Source: Corynebacterium rhinophilum (GTDB lineage: Bacteria > Actinomycetota > Actinomycetes > Mycobacteriales > Mycobacteriaceae). From it: a DNA stretch of 64,000 nucleotides. Every line of letters begins with the position of its first letter. Position 1 is the stretch's first letter. This document shows, in pieces, positions 55,164 through 63,833 of the stretch. The notes below the pieces were generated by a model that was not told the DNA's origin, searched no databases, and was given only the letters and a program-made list of their open reading frames with translations. Where the stretch lies: NCBI RefSeq assembly GCF_030227225.1, contig NZ_JASPHQ010000010.1, forward strand, positions 1-64,000, read 5' to 3'. The translations under genes and the position numbers were made by a program.

Positions 55164-57695
55164 ATGACGAATAACTCTCCATTTAGCCCTTCTTCCACCC
55201 CGCGCGAACCCGCATCTGGCACTACCTCCCGTGGCGGCTTTGCCCCTAGCCAGAATCCCTTTGGTAGCACGCCCAGGCCCGCGGAATCCGATCCTTTAAC
55301 CCAAGGATTGAACCCGCAGCAATTAGAGGCGGTTACCCACACCGGCAGGCCCCTGCTGATCGTCGCCGGTGCGGGTTCCGGTAAGACCGCGGTGCTGACT
55401 CGCCGCATCGCGTACCTTATGCGCCATCGCGGGGTTAACCCGTGGGAAATCCTCGCCATTACCTTTACCAATAAGGCCGCCGCGGAGATGAAAGAGCGCG
55501 TGGGCTCTCTGGTAGGTCCGGTGGCCGAGCGCATGTGGGTGTCCACCTTCCACTCCATCTGCGTGCGCATCCTGCGCCAGAACGCGCAGCTTGTACCTGG
55601 ACTAAATACCAACTTCACCATTTATGATGGCGACGATGCCCGCCGGCTTTTATCCATGATTGCCAAGGACATGCAGCTGGATCTGAAGAAATACACCCCG
55701 CGCGTGCTGGCGAACCAGATCTCCAACCATAAGAACGAGCTCGTGGGCCCGGCTGAGGCGGCAGAAAAGGCGCAGCAGACCAAGAATCCGTTTGAGACAA
55801 CCGTGGCGGATGTCTACGTCGAGTACCAGCGCCGCCTGCGCGCGGCCAATGCGGTGGACTTTGATGACCTCATCGGGGAAGTAGTGCGCATTTTCACCGA
55901 GCACCGCCAGGTGGTGGAGTTTTATCGCCGCCGGTTTAAGCACGTGCTGATTGATGAGTACCAGGACACCAACCACGCCCAGTACGCGCTGGTTGCAGCG
56001 TTGGTGGGCAAGGGCGAGCTGGGCCCCGATGCCCCAGAGCTGTGCGTAGTGGGTGATTCCGATCAGTCCATTTACGCCTTCCGCGGCGCCACTATCCGCA
56101 ATATCGAGGAATTCGAGCGCGATTACCCGCAGGCACACACCATTTTATTGGAGCAGAACTACCGCTCCACGCAGACCATTTTGAACGCGGCCAATGCCGT
56201 GATTGCGAAAAATGAGAACCGGCGGGAGAAAAACCTGTGGACCGCGCACGGCGATGGCGAATCCATCGTGGGGTATGTGGCGGATAATGAGCACGATGAA
56301 GCCCGCTTTATCGCCGCGGAGATTGATGCGCTGGCGGATAAGGGCCACAGCTACTCCGATATCGCCGTGATGTACCGGACCAATAATGCCTCCCGTGCGC
56401 TGGAGGATATCTTCATTCGTTCCGGCATTCCCTACAAGGTCGTTGGCGGAACGCGCTTTTACGAACGCCGCGAAATCCGCGATATGGTGGCCTACCTGCG
56501 CATTATGGATAACCCCGACGATACGGTGAGCCTGCGCCGCATCATCAACGTCCCCAAGCGCGCCATCGGCGATAAGGCCCAGGGCCAGATTGCCCTGCAC
56601 GCGGAAAACCAGGGGATAAGCTTTGGCAAGGCGCTTGCCGATGTCCCCCGGGGCGACGTCCCCGGCCTCGGCACCCGCGCCGTTAATGCCGTTACCAAAT
56701 TCAACGACATGATGGATGGAATCCGCGCACAAATCCCAGGCATGCGCGATGAGGTGACCGGCCAGCCCGATTTGGGCGAACTGCTCACCGCAATCCTGGA
56801 TGCCACCGGTTATAAGGCGGAGCTAGAAAACTCCAATGATCCGCAGGACGGCGCGCGCCTCGATAACCTCAATGAGCTGGTGTCCGTAGCCCGCGAATTT
56901 ACCTCGGAGGCTGCCAACCAGTTGGCCGCTGCTGGTGCGGATGCCGTCGAACCCAATGAGCTATTAGAAGAAGGCGAAGCCGCGCCGGGCTCGTTGCAAG
57001 CCTTTTTGGAGAAGGTCTCCCTAGTTGCGGATGCGGATCAGATTCCGGATTCTGAGACCGGGGTAGTGACCATGATGACCCTGCATACGGCCAAGGGCTT
57101 GGAGTTTCCCGTCGTCTTTGTCGCAGGCTGGGAGGACGGCCAATTCCCGCACATGCGCTCGCTGGGTAACCCGAAGGAATTAAGCGAAGAGCGCCGCCTG
57201 GCCTACGTGGGCATTACTCGCGCCCGCGAAAAGTTGTACCTCACGCGCGCCATCTTGCGCTCTGCGTGGGGCAATCCGGTAACCAATCCCGCCAGTCGCT
57301 TCCTCGCCGAGATCCCAGAGGATCTCATCGACTGGCGGCGAGAGGATTCTGATAGTGATCTCACCGGTTACTGGGGAGCCGATGACTATCAATATGGCCG
57401 GAGCTATCGCCGCGGTTCTAGCGGCGGCTATTCCGGCGGTGGGGGTGCTGGGTTTGGCCAGCGCGCTACGTCTTCCCCTTCGCAACGCACTCGCCAGCCT
57501 GCAGCTAATTCCATGCCGAAGAATAAGAACCTCAACCTTGCTGTAGGAGACCGCGTCAATCACGCGAAGTACGGGCTTGGAACCGTGATTGAAACGGCCG
57601 GTTCCGGCGCCCGCGCCACGGTGACCGTGGACTTCGGTTCCTCTGGCAAGGTGCGGCTCATGCTCATCGGCGGTGTGCCGATGGAAAAGCTCTAG
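55164..57695 (+). CDS. pcrA: ATP-dependent DNA helicase PcrA/UvrD1
   Basis: An 843-aa SF1A helicase. Q motif LNPQQLEAV, Walker A IVAGAGSGKTAVLTRR, DEYQDTN (motif II), GDSDQSIYAFRGA, LEQNYRSTQTIL, TLHTAKGLEFPVVF and VGITRAREKLYL are intact. After the motor comes a Gly/Ser-rich spacer and a C-terminal Tudor-like domain (NLAVGDRVNHAKYGLGTVIETAG...VDFGSSGKVRLML) that binds RNA polymerase in relatives. It unwinds DNA 3'-5' in excision repair and replication. ATG 55164 fits the start (MTNNSPFSPSS). The stop overlaps the convergent M23 gene by 4 nt. Confidence 0.95.
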   Translation: MTNNSPFSPSSTPREPASGTTSRGGFAPSQNPFGSTPRPAESDPLTQGLNPQQLEAVTHTGRPLLIVAGAGSGKTAVLTRRIAYLMRHRGVNPWEILAITFTNKAAAEMKERVGSLVGPVAERMWVSTFHSICVRILRQNAQLVPGLNTNFTIYDGDDARRLLSMIAKDMQLDLKKYTPRVLANQISNHKNELVGPAEAAEKAQQTKNPFETTVADVYVEYQRRLRAANAVDFDDLIGEVVRIFTEHRQVVEFYRRRFKHVLIDEYQDTNHAQYALVAALVGKGELGPDAPELCVVGDSDQSIYAFRGATIRNIEEFERDYPQAHTILLEQNYRSTQTILNAANAVIAKNENRREKNLWTAHGDGESIVGYVADNEHDEARFIAAEIDALADKGHSYSDIAVMYRTNNASRALEDIFIRSGIPYKVVGGTRFYERREIRDMVAYLRIMDNPDDTVSLRRIINVPKRAIGDKAQGQIALHAENQGISFGKALADVPRGDVPGLGTRAVNAVTKFNDMMDGIRAQIPGMRDEVTGQPDLGELLTAILDATGYKAELENSNDPQDGARLDNLNELVSVAREFTSEAANQLAAAGADAVEPNELLEEGEAAPGSLQAFLEKVSLVADADQIPDSETGVVTMMTLHTAKGLEFPVVFVAGWEDGQFPHMRSLGNPKELSEERRLAYVGITRAREKLYLTRAILRSAWGNPVTNPASRFLAEIPEDLIDWRREDSDSDLTGYWGADDYQYGRSYRRGSSGGYSGGGGAGFGQRATSSPSQRTRQPAANSMPKNKNLNLAVGDRVNHAKYGLGTVIETAGSGARATVTVDFGSSGKVRLMLIGGVPMEKL

Positions 57696-58450
57696 ACCGA
57701 AATCCCGCGCTCGTCGAACCAGCCCACTGGGTCAACGGCTGCGCCGCCGCCTGGGTGGATTTCGAAGTGCAGGTGCGGGCCGGTGGAGCGGCCCTCATTG
57801 CCGATGTCCGCGATGTGGTCGCCGGCAGAAACGTGGTCTCCCACATTGACGCGCAGCGAGTTGGCGGGCATGTGGCCGTAGACAGAGATGCTGCCATCGA
57901 CGTGCTGGATGCGAATCCAGTTGCCAAAGCCTTGTGCTGGACCGGAGTTAATGACTGTGCCGTCCATGACGGAGTAGATCGGGGTTCCGACTGGGTTAGC
58001 GACGTCGATGCCGTTGTGCATCGCGCCCCAGCGCATACCGAAACCCGAGGTCAAGGTGCCGGAGGTGGGAAAGACCACCGTATTGCCAGCGGCGTCCTTG
58101 CCACGCTCAGGGGTCAGCCCGGAGCGGTCTCCCTCGGGAGCGAAGGCTTCCCGCAGGCCTGGAACGGAGGAGGGGTCCAAGACGATGTTGACTCCGCCGG
58201 ATTCATTCTGGCTAAATTCCGGGACCGCATCGCCGTTGAGTACACCAACGGCGGTATTTGCGAGGCCGACGGCGGCGTCGATCACGCCTGCGTTATCAAC
58301 GTTGGTGGCTTGCGGCTCAGAGGAGCCATTGGAAACGTCCACGCTGGCCACTGGATCAGCAGCAAAAGCGGAGGTGCCGGTAGCAAAAACGGTGCCAAGC
58401 GTGATGATGCTTAGCGCTACATTCCTGCGTGCGCGGTTCATGCGCTTCAT
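57692..58450 (-). CDS. Secreted M23 (LytM) endopeptidase-like protein A
   Basis: A 252-aa secreted protein with a signal peptide (RRNVALSIITLGTVFATGTSAFA). A linker is followed by the LytM domain (~residues 125-252). Zn ligands: MHNGIDVANPVGTPIYSV (His and Asp of HxxxD), and HLHFEIHPGG (HxH); GHM and the PVGWFDERG end complete it. All four catalytic residues are seen, so it may cleave peptidoglycan cross-bridges. It is paralogous to the protein at 60763-61518. Confidence 0.88.
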   Translation of the reverse strand: MKRMNRARRNVALSIITLGTVFATGTSAFAADPVASVDVSNGSSEPQATNVDNAGVIDAAVGLANTAVGVLNGDAVPEFSQNESGGVNIVLDPSSVPGLREAFAPEGDRSGLTPERGKDAAGNTVVFPTSGTLTSGFGMRWGAMHNGIDVANPVGTPIYSVMDGTVINSGPAQGFGNWIRIQHVDGSISVYGHMPANSLRVNVGDHVSAGDHIADIGNEGRSTGPHLHFEIHPGGGAAVDPVGWFDERGISV

Positions 58451-58874
58451 AAGTTTAAGTCCTTTTCATGGCTGTGCATGGTCTCGAGGCGCGCAAACCT
58501 TGAAGGTTTCGCGTCTTTCAACTGCCCTGTGCGACACGCCGAGGGAATGGAAATACCCCATTTGGTGCTCGCTTGTGGCAACGAGTTAAAAGTTAGCCTG
58601 CCCATGGGTACCGCGCAATCTGGAAAAATGCTGGTAGAAACCACGATTATTCGAAAAGTTTCGAACATGCCAGCTTGTTGCGCGTGTTACGAAAGTGGCC
58701 AAAGTTGCGGGTTTGAAGTACTGGTTTAAGCTCTGGGGGTAGCTGGCGGGGGTGCCGGGATGGGCTTGTCGGTGTCGAGCCGGAAAACTGCCATTTACCT
58801 GCGACAAGGCCCTGTACTGGACTCGGCTGAAAGCGTCTTGGGGTCCCTGTCGGGCAGGGTCATTCCTAAGGGCG
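58451..58874. other. Gene-free 424-nt region between M23 and phosphatase genes
   Basis: No supported ORF. It contains TTCGAAAAGTTTCGAA (58650-58665), a 7-bp inverted repeat with a 2-bp centre that is reminiscent of, but not identical to, SOS boxes. The promoter of the M23 gene (58450) must lie here. Confidence 0.4.
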
Positions 58875-60515
58875 TTAGAAGGGGAGCTGGCTACCAAATT
58901 TGTGCAGTTGTTGTTGAATTTGTGGGCCGAAAGCGTTGACCGCACCGATTCCTATACCGATGGCCAGTGCGCCCGCAATGACACCGATGATCCCCCAGAA
59001 CTGCGGCTTGGAAGAGAGGGAATCAGCAACCGGTAGTTGGTGATCTGCAGCGTCTTCAGCATCCATGAGGTGGGCTTGAGAGTGATCTGAGGTGGAGCCT
59101 AAGGGTAAGCAATCGGCGAGCTCCTCGATAGTATAAAACGTTGAGTCAGCGGCAATAGGCTCACAGCCATCGTGGAACGGGATTTCCTTTTCGTTGTAGC
59201 GCATCCGCACAAGGGTCTCTCCGCGATCATTTTGGAATGCGTCCCATTGAATATTCGCGCCCATCGGGGAGACGGTATCACCACGCCATGCGGAGTTATC
59301 CCAGCTGTATAAATCATCCTCTGGGACACCTTGTTCGGAACCAGGCAGCTTCAGTAGGGCAGCCAGCGGGATGATGGTCTCGGCGTGGCCGAAGCGATAA
59401 TTGGCCGCCACGTCGCCGCCAGCAGCGCGGTCCTGAACGTTTCTAATCATCTCCTCAAGCAGTGGTTCATAGTTGTCGTAGGCAATCGTCTGGCCCTGGA
59501 TAGCCGGGCCTTTCTCATAGAAGTCTTCTACGTCAAGCAGGTACGCAAAGGTTGGTCCGCTGTTATCGTCCATGTACTCATCAAAGATCCACCCCTCCGC
59601 CGGGGCCTTTTCCTCGTGCTCCAAAGCTGGAGCGATGATGTAGAGGTTGTAGAACTGCAAGGCGGCGTCAACGATGCCCTCAACGGATTTATCGTCCTTT
59701 TCTCGGGCGGAAAAGCGAACGGAGCCATCTGCTAAACCGTTGATAAATTCTGGCGTAAAAATCTTAGCCAGCAAGCTGCGTGCAGCCTGCTGCGACTCTG
59801 GCTTGGCGTAGGCCTGTTGTACTTTTTCCTGTAAAGCCTGAGAGTCCTTCCACTCTGTATAGCGCTGATAGGATGCAGCGTTTTTATCCTTGTGTGCGTA
59901 CATCAGGTCAGGGCGTGCGGCGATATTAACGTGGCCATCTTTCGTGTCATCGTCCAAGTGTGTGGCCAGTGAAGGGGACTGTTCCAGTAGACCTTCCCCG
60001 AAGTTCCACCCAGAGTCATTGGCGCGGTCCTCTCCAGAGGAAGTGAAGCTCACCTTGAGGTCCTCGGCGGCAATCGATCCCAGTAGCTCCGCATTGCGCT
60101 GTGCATTGCGCTTGCCGATGCCCCTGAGCTCTTCTCGTCCCACTTCCGTCAGGTTTCCATAACCGGCTTCTTGGCCAGGGCCACCGGATAGCTCTCGGTT
60201 TACCGCTATCATGGCCTCTACTTGCGGGATGAGCTTTGTACCGAGCTCGGTAAGCTGATCGCGTTGTTGGGCATACTCCAGCATCTGCTGCGCGAGGTCA
60301 TCGTATTTAAAGCTTGATAGGCCGCGGGATCCGTGGCGATCTACCGTTGAGGTGTAAATCTGGTGAAACCCACTGGGGGCTTCGGCGTAGCTTGATCCCT
60401 GTGGCTGGTAATGCTGCTTGGTGGAGTAGTAGGTGGCGCCTTCGGAAGCTAGAGCTGGTGCGGGCGCGAGGGTACAGCTCAGGGCAGTGATGAGGGAGAG
60501 AGTGCGTGTACGCAT
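58875..60515 (-). CDS. Secreted histidine acid phosphatase / MINPP-like
   Basis: A 546-aa exported enzyme. Signal peptide MRTRTLSLITALSCTLAPAPALA; histidine-phosphatase RHG motif TVDRHGSRGL (nucleophile His) and the distant FGHAETIIPLAALL (His-Ala-Glu acid), as in multiple-inositol-polyphosphate phosphatases. The C-terminus has one membrane helix (FWGIIGVIAGALAIGIGIGAVNAF), so it is probably tethered at the cell surface. Likely to release phosphate from phytate or other esters. ATG 60515 follows AAGGA. Flanked on both sides by M23 genes, same strand. Confidence 0.85.
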   Translation of the reverse strand: MRTRTLSLITALSCTLAPAPALASEGATYYSTKQHYQPQGSSYAEAPSGFHQIYTSTVDRHGSRGLSSFKYDDLAQQMLEYAQQRDQLTELGTKLIPQVEAMIAVNRELSGGPGQEAGYGNLTEVGREELRGIGKRNAQRNAELLGSIAAEDLKVSFTSSGEDRANDSGWNFGEGLLEQSPSLATHLDDDTKDGHVNIAARPDLMYAHKDKNAASYQRYTEWKDSQALQEKVQQAYAKPESQQAARSLLAKIFTPEFINGLADGSVRFSAREKDDKSVEGIVDAALQFYNLYIIAPALEHEEKAPAEGWIFDEYMDDNSGPTFAYLLDVEDFYEKGPAIQGQTIAYDNYEPLLEEMIRNVQDRAAGGDVAANYRFGHAETIIPLAALLKLPGSEQGVPEDDLYSWDNSAWRGDTVSPMGANIQWDAFQNDRGETLVRMRYNEKEIPFHDGCEPIAADSTFYTIEELADCLPLGSTSDHSQAHLMDAEDAADHQLPVADSLSSKPQFWGIIGVIAGALAIGIGIGAVNAFGPQIQQQLHKFGSQLPF

Positions 60516-60707
60516 ATGAGTATTCCTTGCTGGAGAGCTGGATAAAAAGACAGCTGACAGCTTAAGGGCCGCATCTTGCAATCACATGGCATGTAGGTAA
60601 ATTGCGGGAATACTTTTCGGCTCTCGGCGGAGTGTGCGACGCATCCGCGAATTGGGATTGAATTCTGCTGCTGCGAGCGAGCGGAGGTGGATGAGACAGT
60701 AGGTATA

Positions 60708-60741
60708 GCAAAAGCGCCGCAGAGGATGTCTGCGGCGCTTT
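60708..60741 (-). terminator. Terminator of the second M23 gene
   Basis: AAAGCGCCGCAGA and TCTGCGGCGCTTT form a perfect 13-bp stem with a 5-nt loop, with TTTTGC following on the minus strand. Confidence 0.9.
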
Positions 60742-60762
60742 AACAAGAAGGGAAGAAGGCTC

Positions 60763-61518
60763 TTAGAGCTGGATGCCTCGCTCGGCCAGCCATGCCTGTG
60801 GGTCAACGGCGTCACCGGAGTTCGGGTGAACCTCGAAGTGGAGGTGAGAACCGGTGGAGAAGCCCATGGAGCCCATACCGGCGATCTTCTGGCCGGCACG
60901 CACGTGCTCGCCCACGGCAACGTCGAGGGTCTGCATGTGGCCATAGACGGTCATGGTGCCGTCATCGTGGAGGATGCGGATCCACTGGCCGTAGCCGGAG
61001 GCAGGGCCGGAATCGATAACGGTGCCGTCCATGATGGAGAAGATGGGGGTTCCAATGGCGTTGGCGATGTCAACGCCGGCGTGGAACGAACCCCAGCGCG
61101 GCCCGAAGCCGGAGGTGAAGGCGCCTTCAGCGGGGCGGGCAATGGAGGGGGCGCGAGCGGCAAGGTCCTCGGCGGCGCGGTCAGCGGAAGCCTGGATGGA
61201 CTTGCTCAGCTGGTCCACCAAGTTGGTGACCGGCTTTGCCTCAGCAACGTTGAGGATCTGCGGTGCAGCATCGGAGGAGCCTGCTGGGGCGTTGTTAACC
61301 TCGGAAGTATCAGCGGCAAGCTTGTAGTCAACAGACTGCGTCTTGGTGGTGGTAGTTGCAGTGTTGTCGGACTCAACGTTAGCGGCAGCTGCGCCGCCTA
61401 CGCCGGCGGTGGATACGGCACCGGCTGCAACGGTCATGACAGCGATACGACCCTTGGTGGTCTGCGAGGTGACAATCTTGCGATGGCGGCCGGCGCCACG
61501 CTGAACTTTGCTTCGCAT
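60763..61518 (-). CDS. Secreted M23 (LytM) endopeptidase-like protein B
   Basis: A 251-aa protein: basic N-terminus (MRSKVQRGAGRHRKIVTSQTTKGRIAVM) and a hydrophobic segment (AVSTAGVGGAAAA) act as signal. The mature LytM domain has FHAGVDIANAIGTPIFSI (HxxxD), YGHM and HLHFEVHPNSGDAVDP (HxH), all metal ligands present. A coiled region (~95-125: VDQLSKSIQASADRAAEDLAAR) precedes it. ATG 61518 follows AGAAG. The upstream region carries three MtrA-like repeats. Related to the 57692-58450 protein, suggesting duplication around the phosphatase gene. Confidence 0.9.
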   Translation of the reverse strand: MRSKVQRGAGRHRKIVTSQTTKGRIAVMTVAAGAVSTAGVGGAAAANVESDNTATTTTKTQSVDYKLAADTSEVNNAPAGSSDAAPQILNVAEAKPVTNLVDQLSKSIQASADRAAEDLAARAPSIARPAEGAFTSGFGPRWGSFHAGVDIANAIGTPIFSIMDGTVIDSGPASGYGQWIRILHDDGTMTVYGHMQTLDVAVGEHVRAGQKIAGMGSMGFSTGSHLHFEVHPNSGDAVDPQAWLAERGIQL

Positions 61519-61578
61519 TAAATCTTCTTTCGTATCTTTCACAATCTTCAAAAAGAGCGTTACATCGTCTCTGGGGTA

Positions 61579-61605
61579 GTTACGAGATTGTGACCTTCTT
61601 GTTAC
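61579..61605. promoter_or_regulatory. Three 11-bp-spaced MtrA-like repeats
   Basis: GTTAC (61579), GTGAC (61590) and GTTAC (61601) are direct repeats exactly 11 bp apart, on the other strand GTAAC-GTCAC-GTAAC. A fourth pentamer, GTAAC in opposite direction, sits at 61615. One helical turn spacing is typical of MtrA boxes. They lie 60-90 nt before the M23 ATG. Confidence 0.55.
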
Positions 61606-61966
61606 CAACGAGATGTAACAGTAGCGTCTCAAAAAGATAACAGCAAGCCAAAAGTTGATTTTTTCTCGGGCCGATCTGGAATAAGCCTACATGCAGGCAA
61701 CTTCTGGAGAATTTTACGCATGGTGCGATATAGATCTCTTAAAGCCAAGCCCCCGCGGTAGCCCCGAGTCTGTAATAGTGCACCTTAGGTGCCGGTTGTG
61801 GAAGCGCCCCCGCATGAAATTACTGTGACCAGTGGGGGATAAGGGGGAAAACTTCATTCCTTATATATATGTCTACAGTAGTTACTGAAGAAGTCCACGG
61901 TGATTTTGGAGGTGCCTCGTCGCGCCACCCCGCTACCGCGCGGAAAAGGTGGCAAAGTGGACGCCG
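61606..61966. other. Non-coding intergenic region before perM-like gene
   Basis: About 360 nt between the M23 promoter area and the DUF6350 gene. No supported ORF. It includes a TATATATATG stretch (~61863-61872), a candidate -10 area, and CAGTAGTTACTG (61875-61886), an imperfect palindrome. Confidence 0.35.
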
Positions 61967-63823
61967 ATGAACAAAAACACCAGCCCCCAATCTCGGTCAA
62001 CGCCCCGCCCGCGTAGCCAGGCGCGGGGCCGGACAGTGCAGACAGAGCGCGCCCCTCGTGCACCCCACGCCACCGCGACGCAGAAGCCACATAATTCTGC
62101 AGAACGCGTCGCCCGCAAAGCCGGGTCGAAGGCGAAGGCCCGTCGCACGTCGGCTCCGCTGACGAAGGCCGGGCGCATTCGCCAATTATTCATGTCGGCG
62201 GCGCTGCCGAATATTATTGTCGTCCTTATTATTGTGGCGCTCGCTTTCGGTGCGCTCTTGCTTTTCGGCTCACCGCTCGCGTGGTTGCCCACCATTGTGG
62301 CGGAAGCCTGGATGGTCTTTAACCTCGCGCCGGTATCCGCGGCCGGGGTGGACCTGTCGTTCCTCCCAGCCTTGCCCGCCCTCATCCTCGCCACGGTGGT
62401 GGCGGTGCGCGTGCGCGCCGCGGTGAAACACAAAGTCAGCGTGAAGGACCTGGCGATACTTGTCGCTTGCGTGGTGGGCGTTCCCGTGGTGTTGACCTGC
62501 ATTGCTTGGGTGATGTTGTGGGATGCCGGCAAGGTCTTCGATGTGTCCCCGCCCAACCTTGCTGCCGCGCTGGCCCGGGTTATCGTCGTGCACTTGGCCG
62601 CGATGGCGGCTGGCATGGGCGCCCGCCTGTGGCGTGCCTTGGCCAAGCGTTATGACGCCCCGCCGCTGCTTGTCGATGCCGCCCTTATCGCCCTGCGCTA
62701 CCTTGCCTACCTCGCCATTGGTGCGGCGGTAGTCTTCGTGCTCGTTTTCATCGTCAACTTCTCGCGCCAAGGGGAGATGATGGATGAATATCCGTCCATC
62801 TCTGGGCTGGGCATTTTCACCCTTATTTTGTTGAGCCTGCTGTATATCCCCAATGCCATCGTCAGTACCGGGGCAGTGCTGGTGGGCTCGGAGTTTTCGG
62901 CAGGGGAGGCACAGGTAAGCCTCTTTAGTACACACCTTGTTCCGCTGCCACCGCTACCGATTACTGGTGGCATCCCGGCTTCCTCGCCGGGGTGGGCGGT
63001 TGTGTTCATGGTGGTTCCCCTCATCGCCGCGACGCTGTCCTTGTATAAGAAGCGCCCATCCTTCCAGAAGGCGCTCGCAGCCACAGTGGCTACCGCGGTC
63101 ATCATGTTCTTCGCGTGCTACCTCGTCAGCGGCACGCTGGGCTACTACGGCCACACTGGCCCGCACCTGTGGACCGCTGCCGGCCTCGCCGCGCTGTGGA
63201 TCGCCCTGGTGGGCTTGGCCGTCGCGGCGGCCTTTGCGCTCATGAACTGGCGCGACGCCCGCGCAGCCGAGGTGGAGTCTTCGGCGGCGGAGTCCGCCGA
63301 AGAGGATTCAGAAGACGCTGCAGAGTCTGCAGAAGATACCGCTTCCGAGAACACCGCTGATGCAGAGCAGCCTGATGCAGACAAGGCCGAGGCCGATGAG
63401 GCTGATGGCGACGATGCTGATGCCGATGTGGGCGAGAGCGACACGGACAAGGACGAGGACGAATCGGAATCGAGTGACGGTGAGGACTCCGAGTCAGCGG
63501 CGAATGACGCGGACGACGCAGCCGACTACGATGATGCTGCCGCAGAATCCACGGACACCGCAGACACCGCCGAGGACGAGGTCATCGAAGGGGAGGTCGT
63601 CGAAGACGGCGACGACGGCGCTGATGCGGAGGACGCCGCGGGCGATGGTGGGAAAGAGGGGGCATCGGAAAGCAGCGAGCACGAAGCAGCTGAAGACCCC
63701 GAGATCCTGGAAGGTGAGATCGTGGAAGAGGACGCAGACGAGCACGGCGCTGGTGCGGTAGAAGGCGGCGAAGCACCCCAATCGGAAGCGGCAGATTCTA
63801 CTGAAAGCGGGAAGAGGGACTAG
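61967..63823 (+). CDS. PerM/DUF6350-like membrane protein with acidic tail
   Basis: A 618-aa protein. Residues 1-65 are basic and disordered; ~9-10 membrane helices follow (~72-430; for example NIIVVLIIVALAFGALLLF and LAILVACVVGVPVVLTCIAWVML). The last ~190 residues are almost only Asp, Glu, Ala and Ser. It belongs to the DUF6350 family, whose M. tuberculosis member PerM (Rv0955) sits before purN as here and has been linked to cell division and survival under low magnesium/acid. ATG 61967 is preferred; GTG 61949 is possible and nearer a GGAAAAGG. Confidence 0.8.
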   Translation: MNKNTSPQSRSTPRPRSQARGRTVQTERAPRAPHATATQKPHNSAERVARKAGSKAKARRTSAPLTKAGRIRQLFMSAALPNIIVVLIIVALAFGALLLFGSPLAWLPTIVAEAWMVFNLAPVSAAGVDLSFLPALPALILATVVAVRVRAAVKHKVSVKDLAILVACVVGVPVVLTCIAWVMLWDAGKVFDVSPPNLAAALARVIVVHLAAMAAGMGARLWRALAKRYDAPPLLVDAALIALRYLAYLAIGAAVVFVLVFIVNFSRQGEMMDEYPSISGLGIFTLILLSLLYIPNAIVSTGAVLVGSEFSAGEAQVSLFSTHLVPLPPLPITGGIPASSPGWAVVFMVVPLIAATLSLYKKRPSFQKALAATVATAVIMFFACYLVSGTLGYYGHTGPHLWTAAGLAALWIALVGLAVAAAFALMNWRDARAAEVESSAAESAEEDSEDAAESAEDTASENTADAEQPDADKAEADEADGDDADADVGESDTDKDEDESESSDGEDSESAANDADDAADYDDAAAESTDTADTAEDEVIEGEVVEDGDDGADAEDAAGDGGKEGASESSEHEAAEDPEILEGEIVEEDADEHGAGAVEGGEAPQSEAADSTESGKRD

Positions 63824-63826
63824 GCT
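63821..63826 (+). promoter_or_regulatory. Possible -10 of purN (leaderless)
   Basis: TAGGCT, overlapping the stop of the preceding gene, lies 7 nt before GTG 63834, so the purN mRNA could be leaderless. Confidence 0.35.
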
Positions 63827-63833
63827 ATAGCGC

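Noticed and set aside
58650..58665. LexA (SOS) box
   Set aside because: The half-sites resemble TCGAA but the spacer is 4 instead of 6 bp, so I list it only as an unassigned palindrome.
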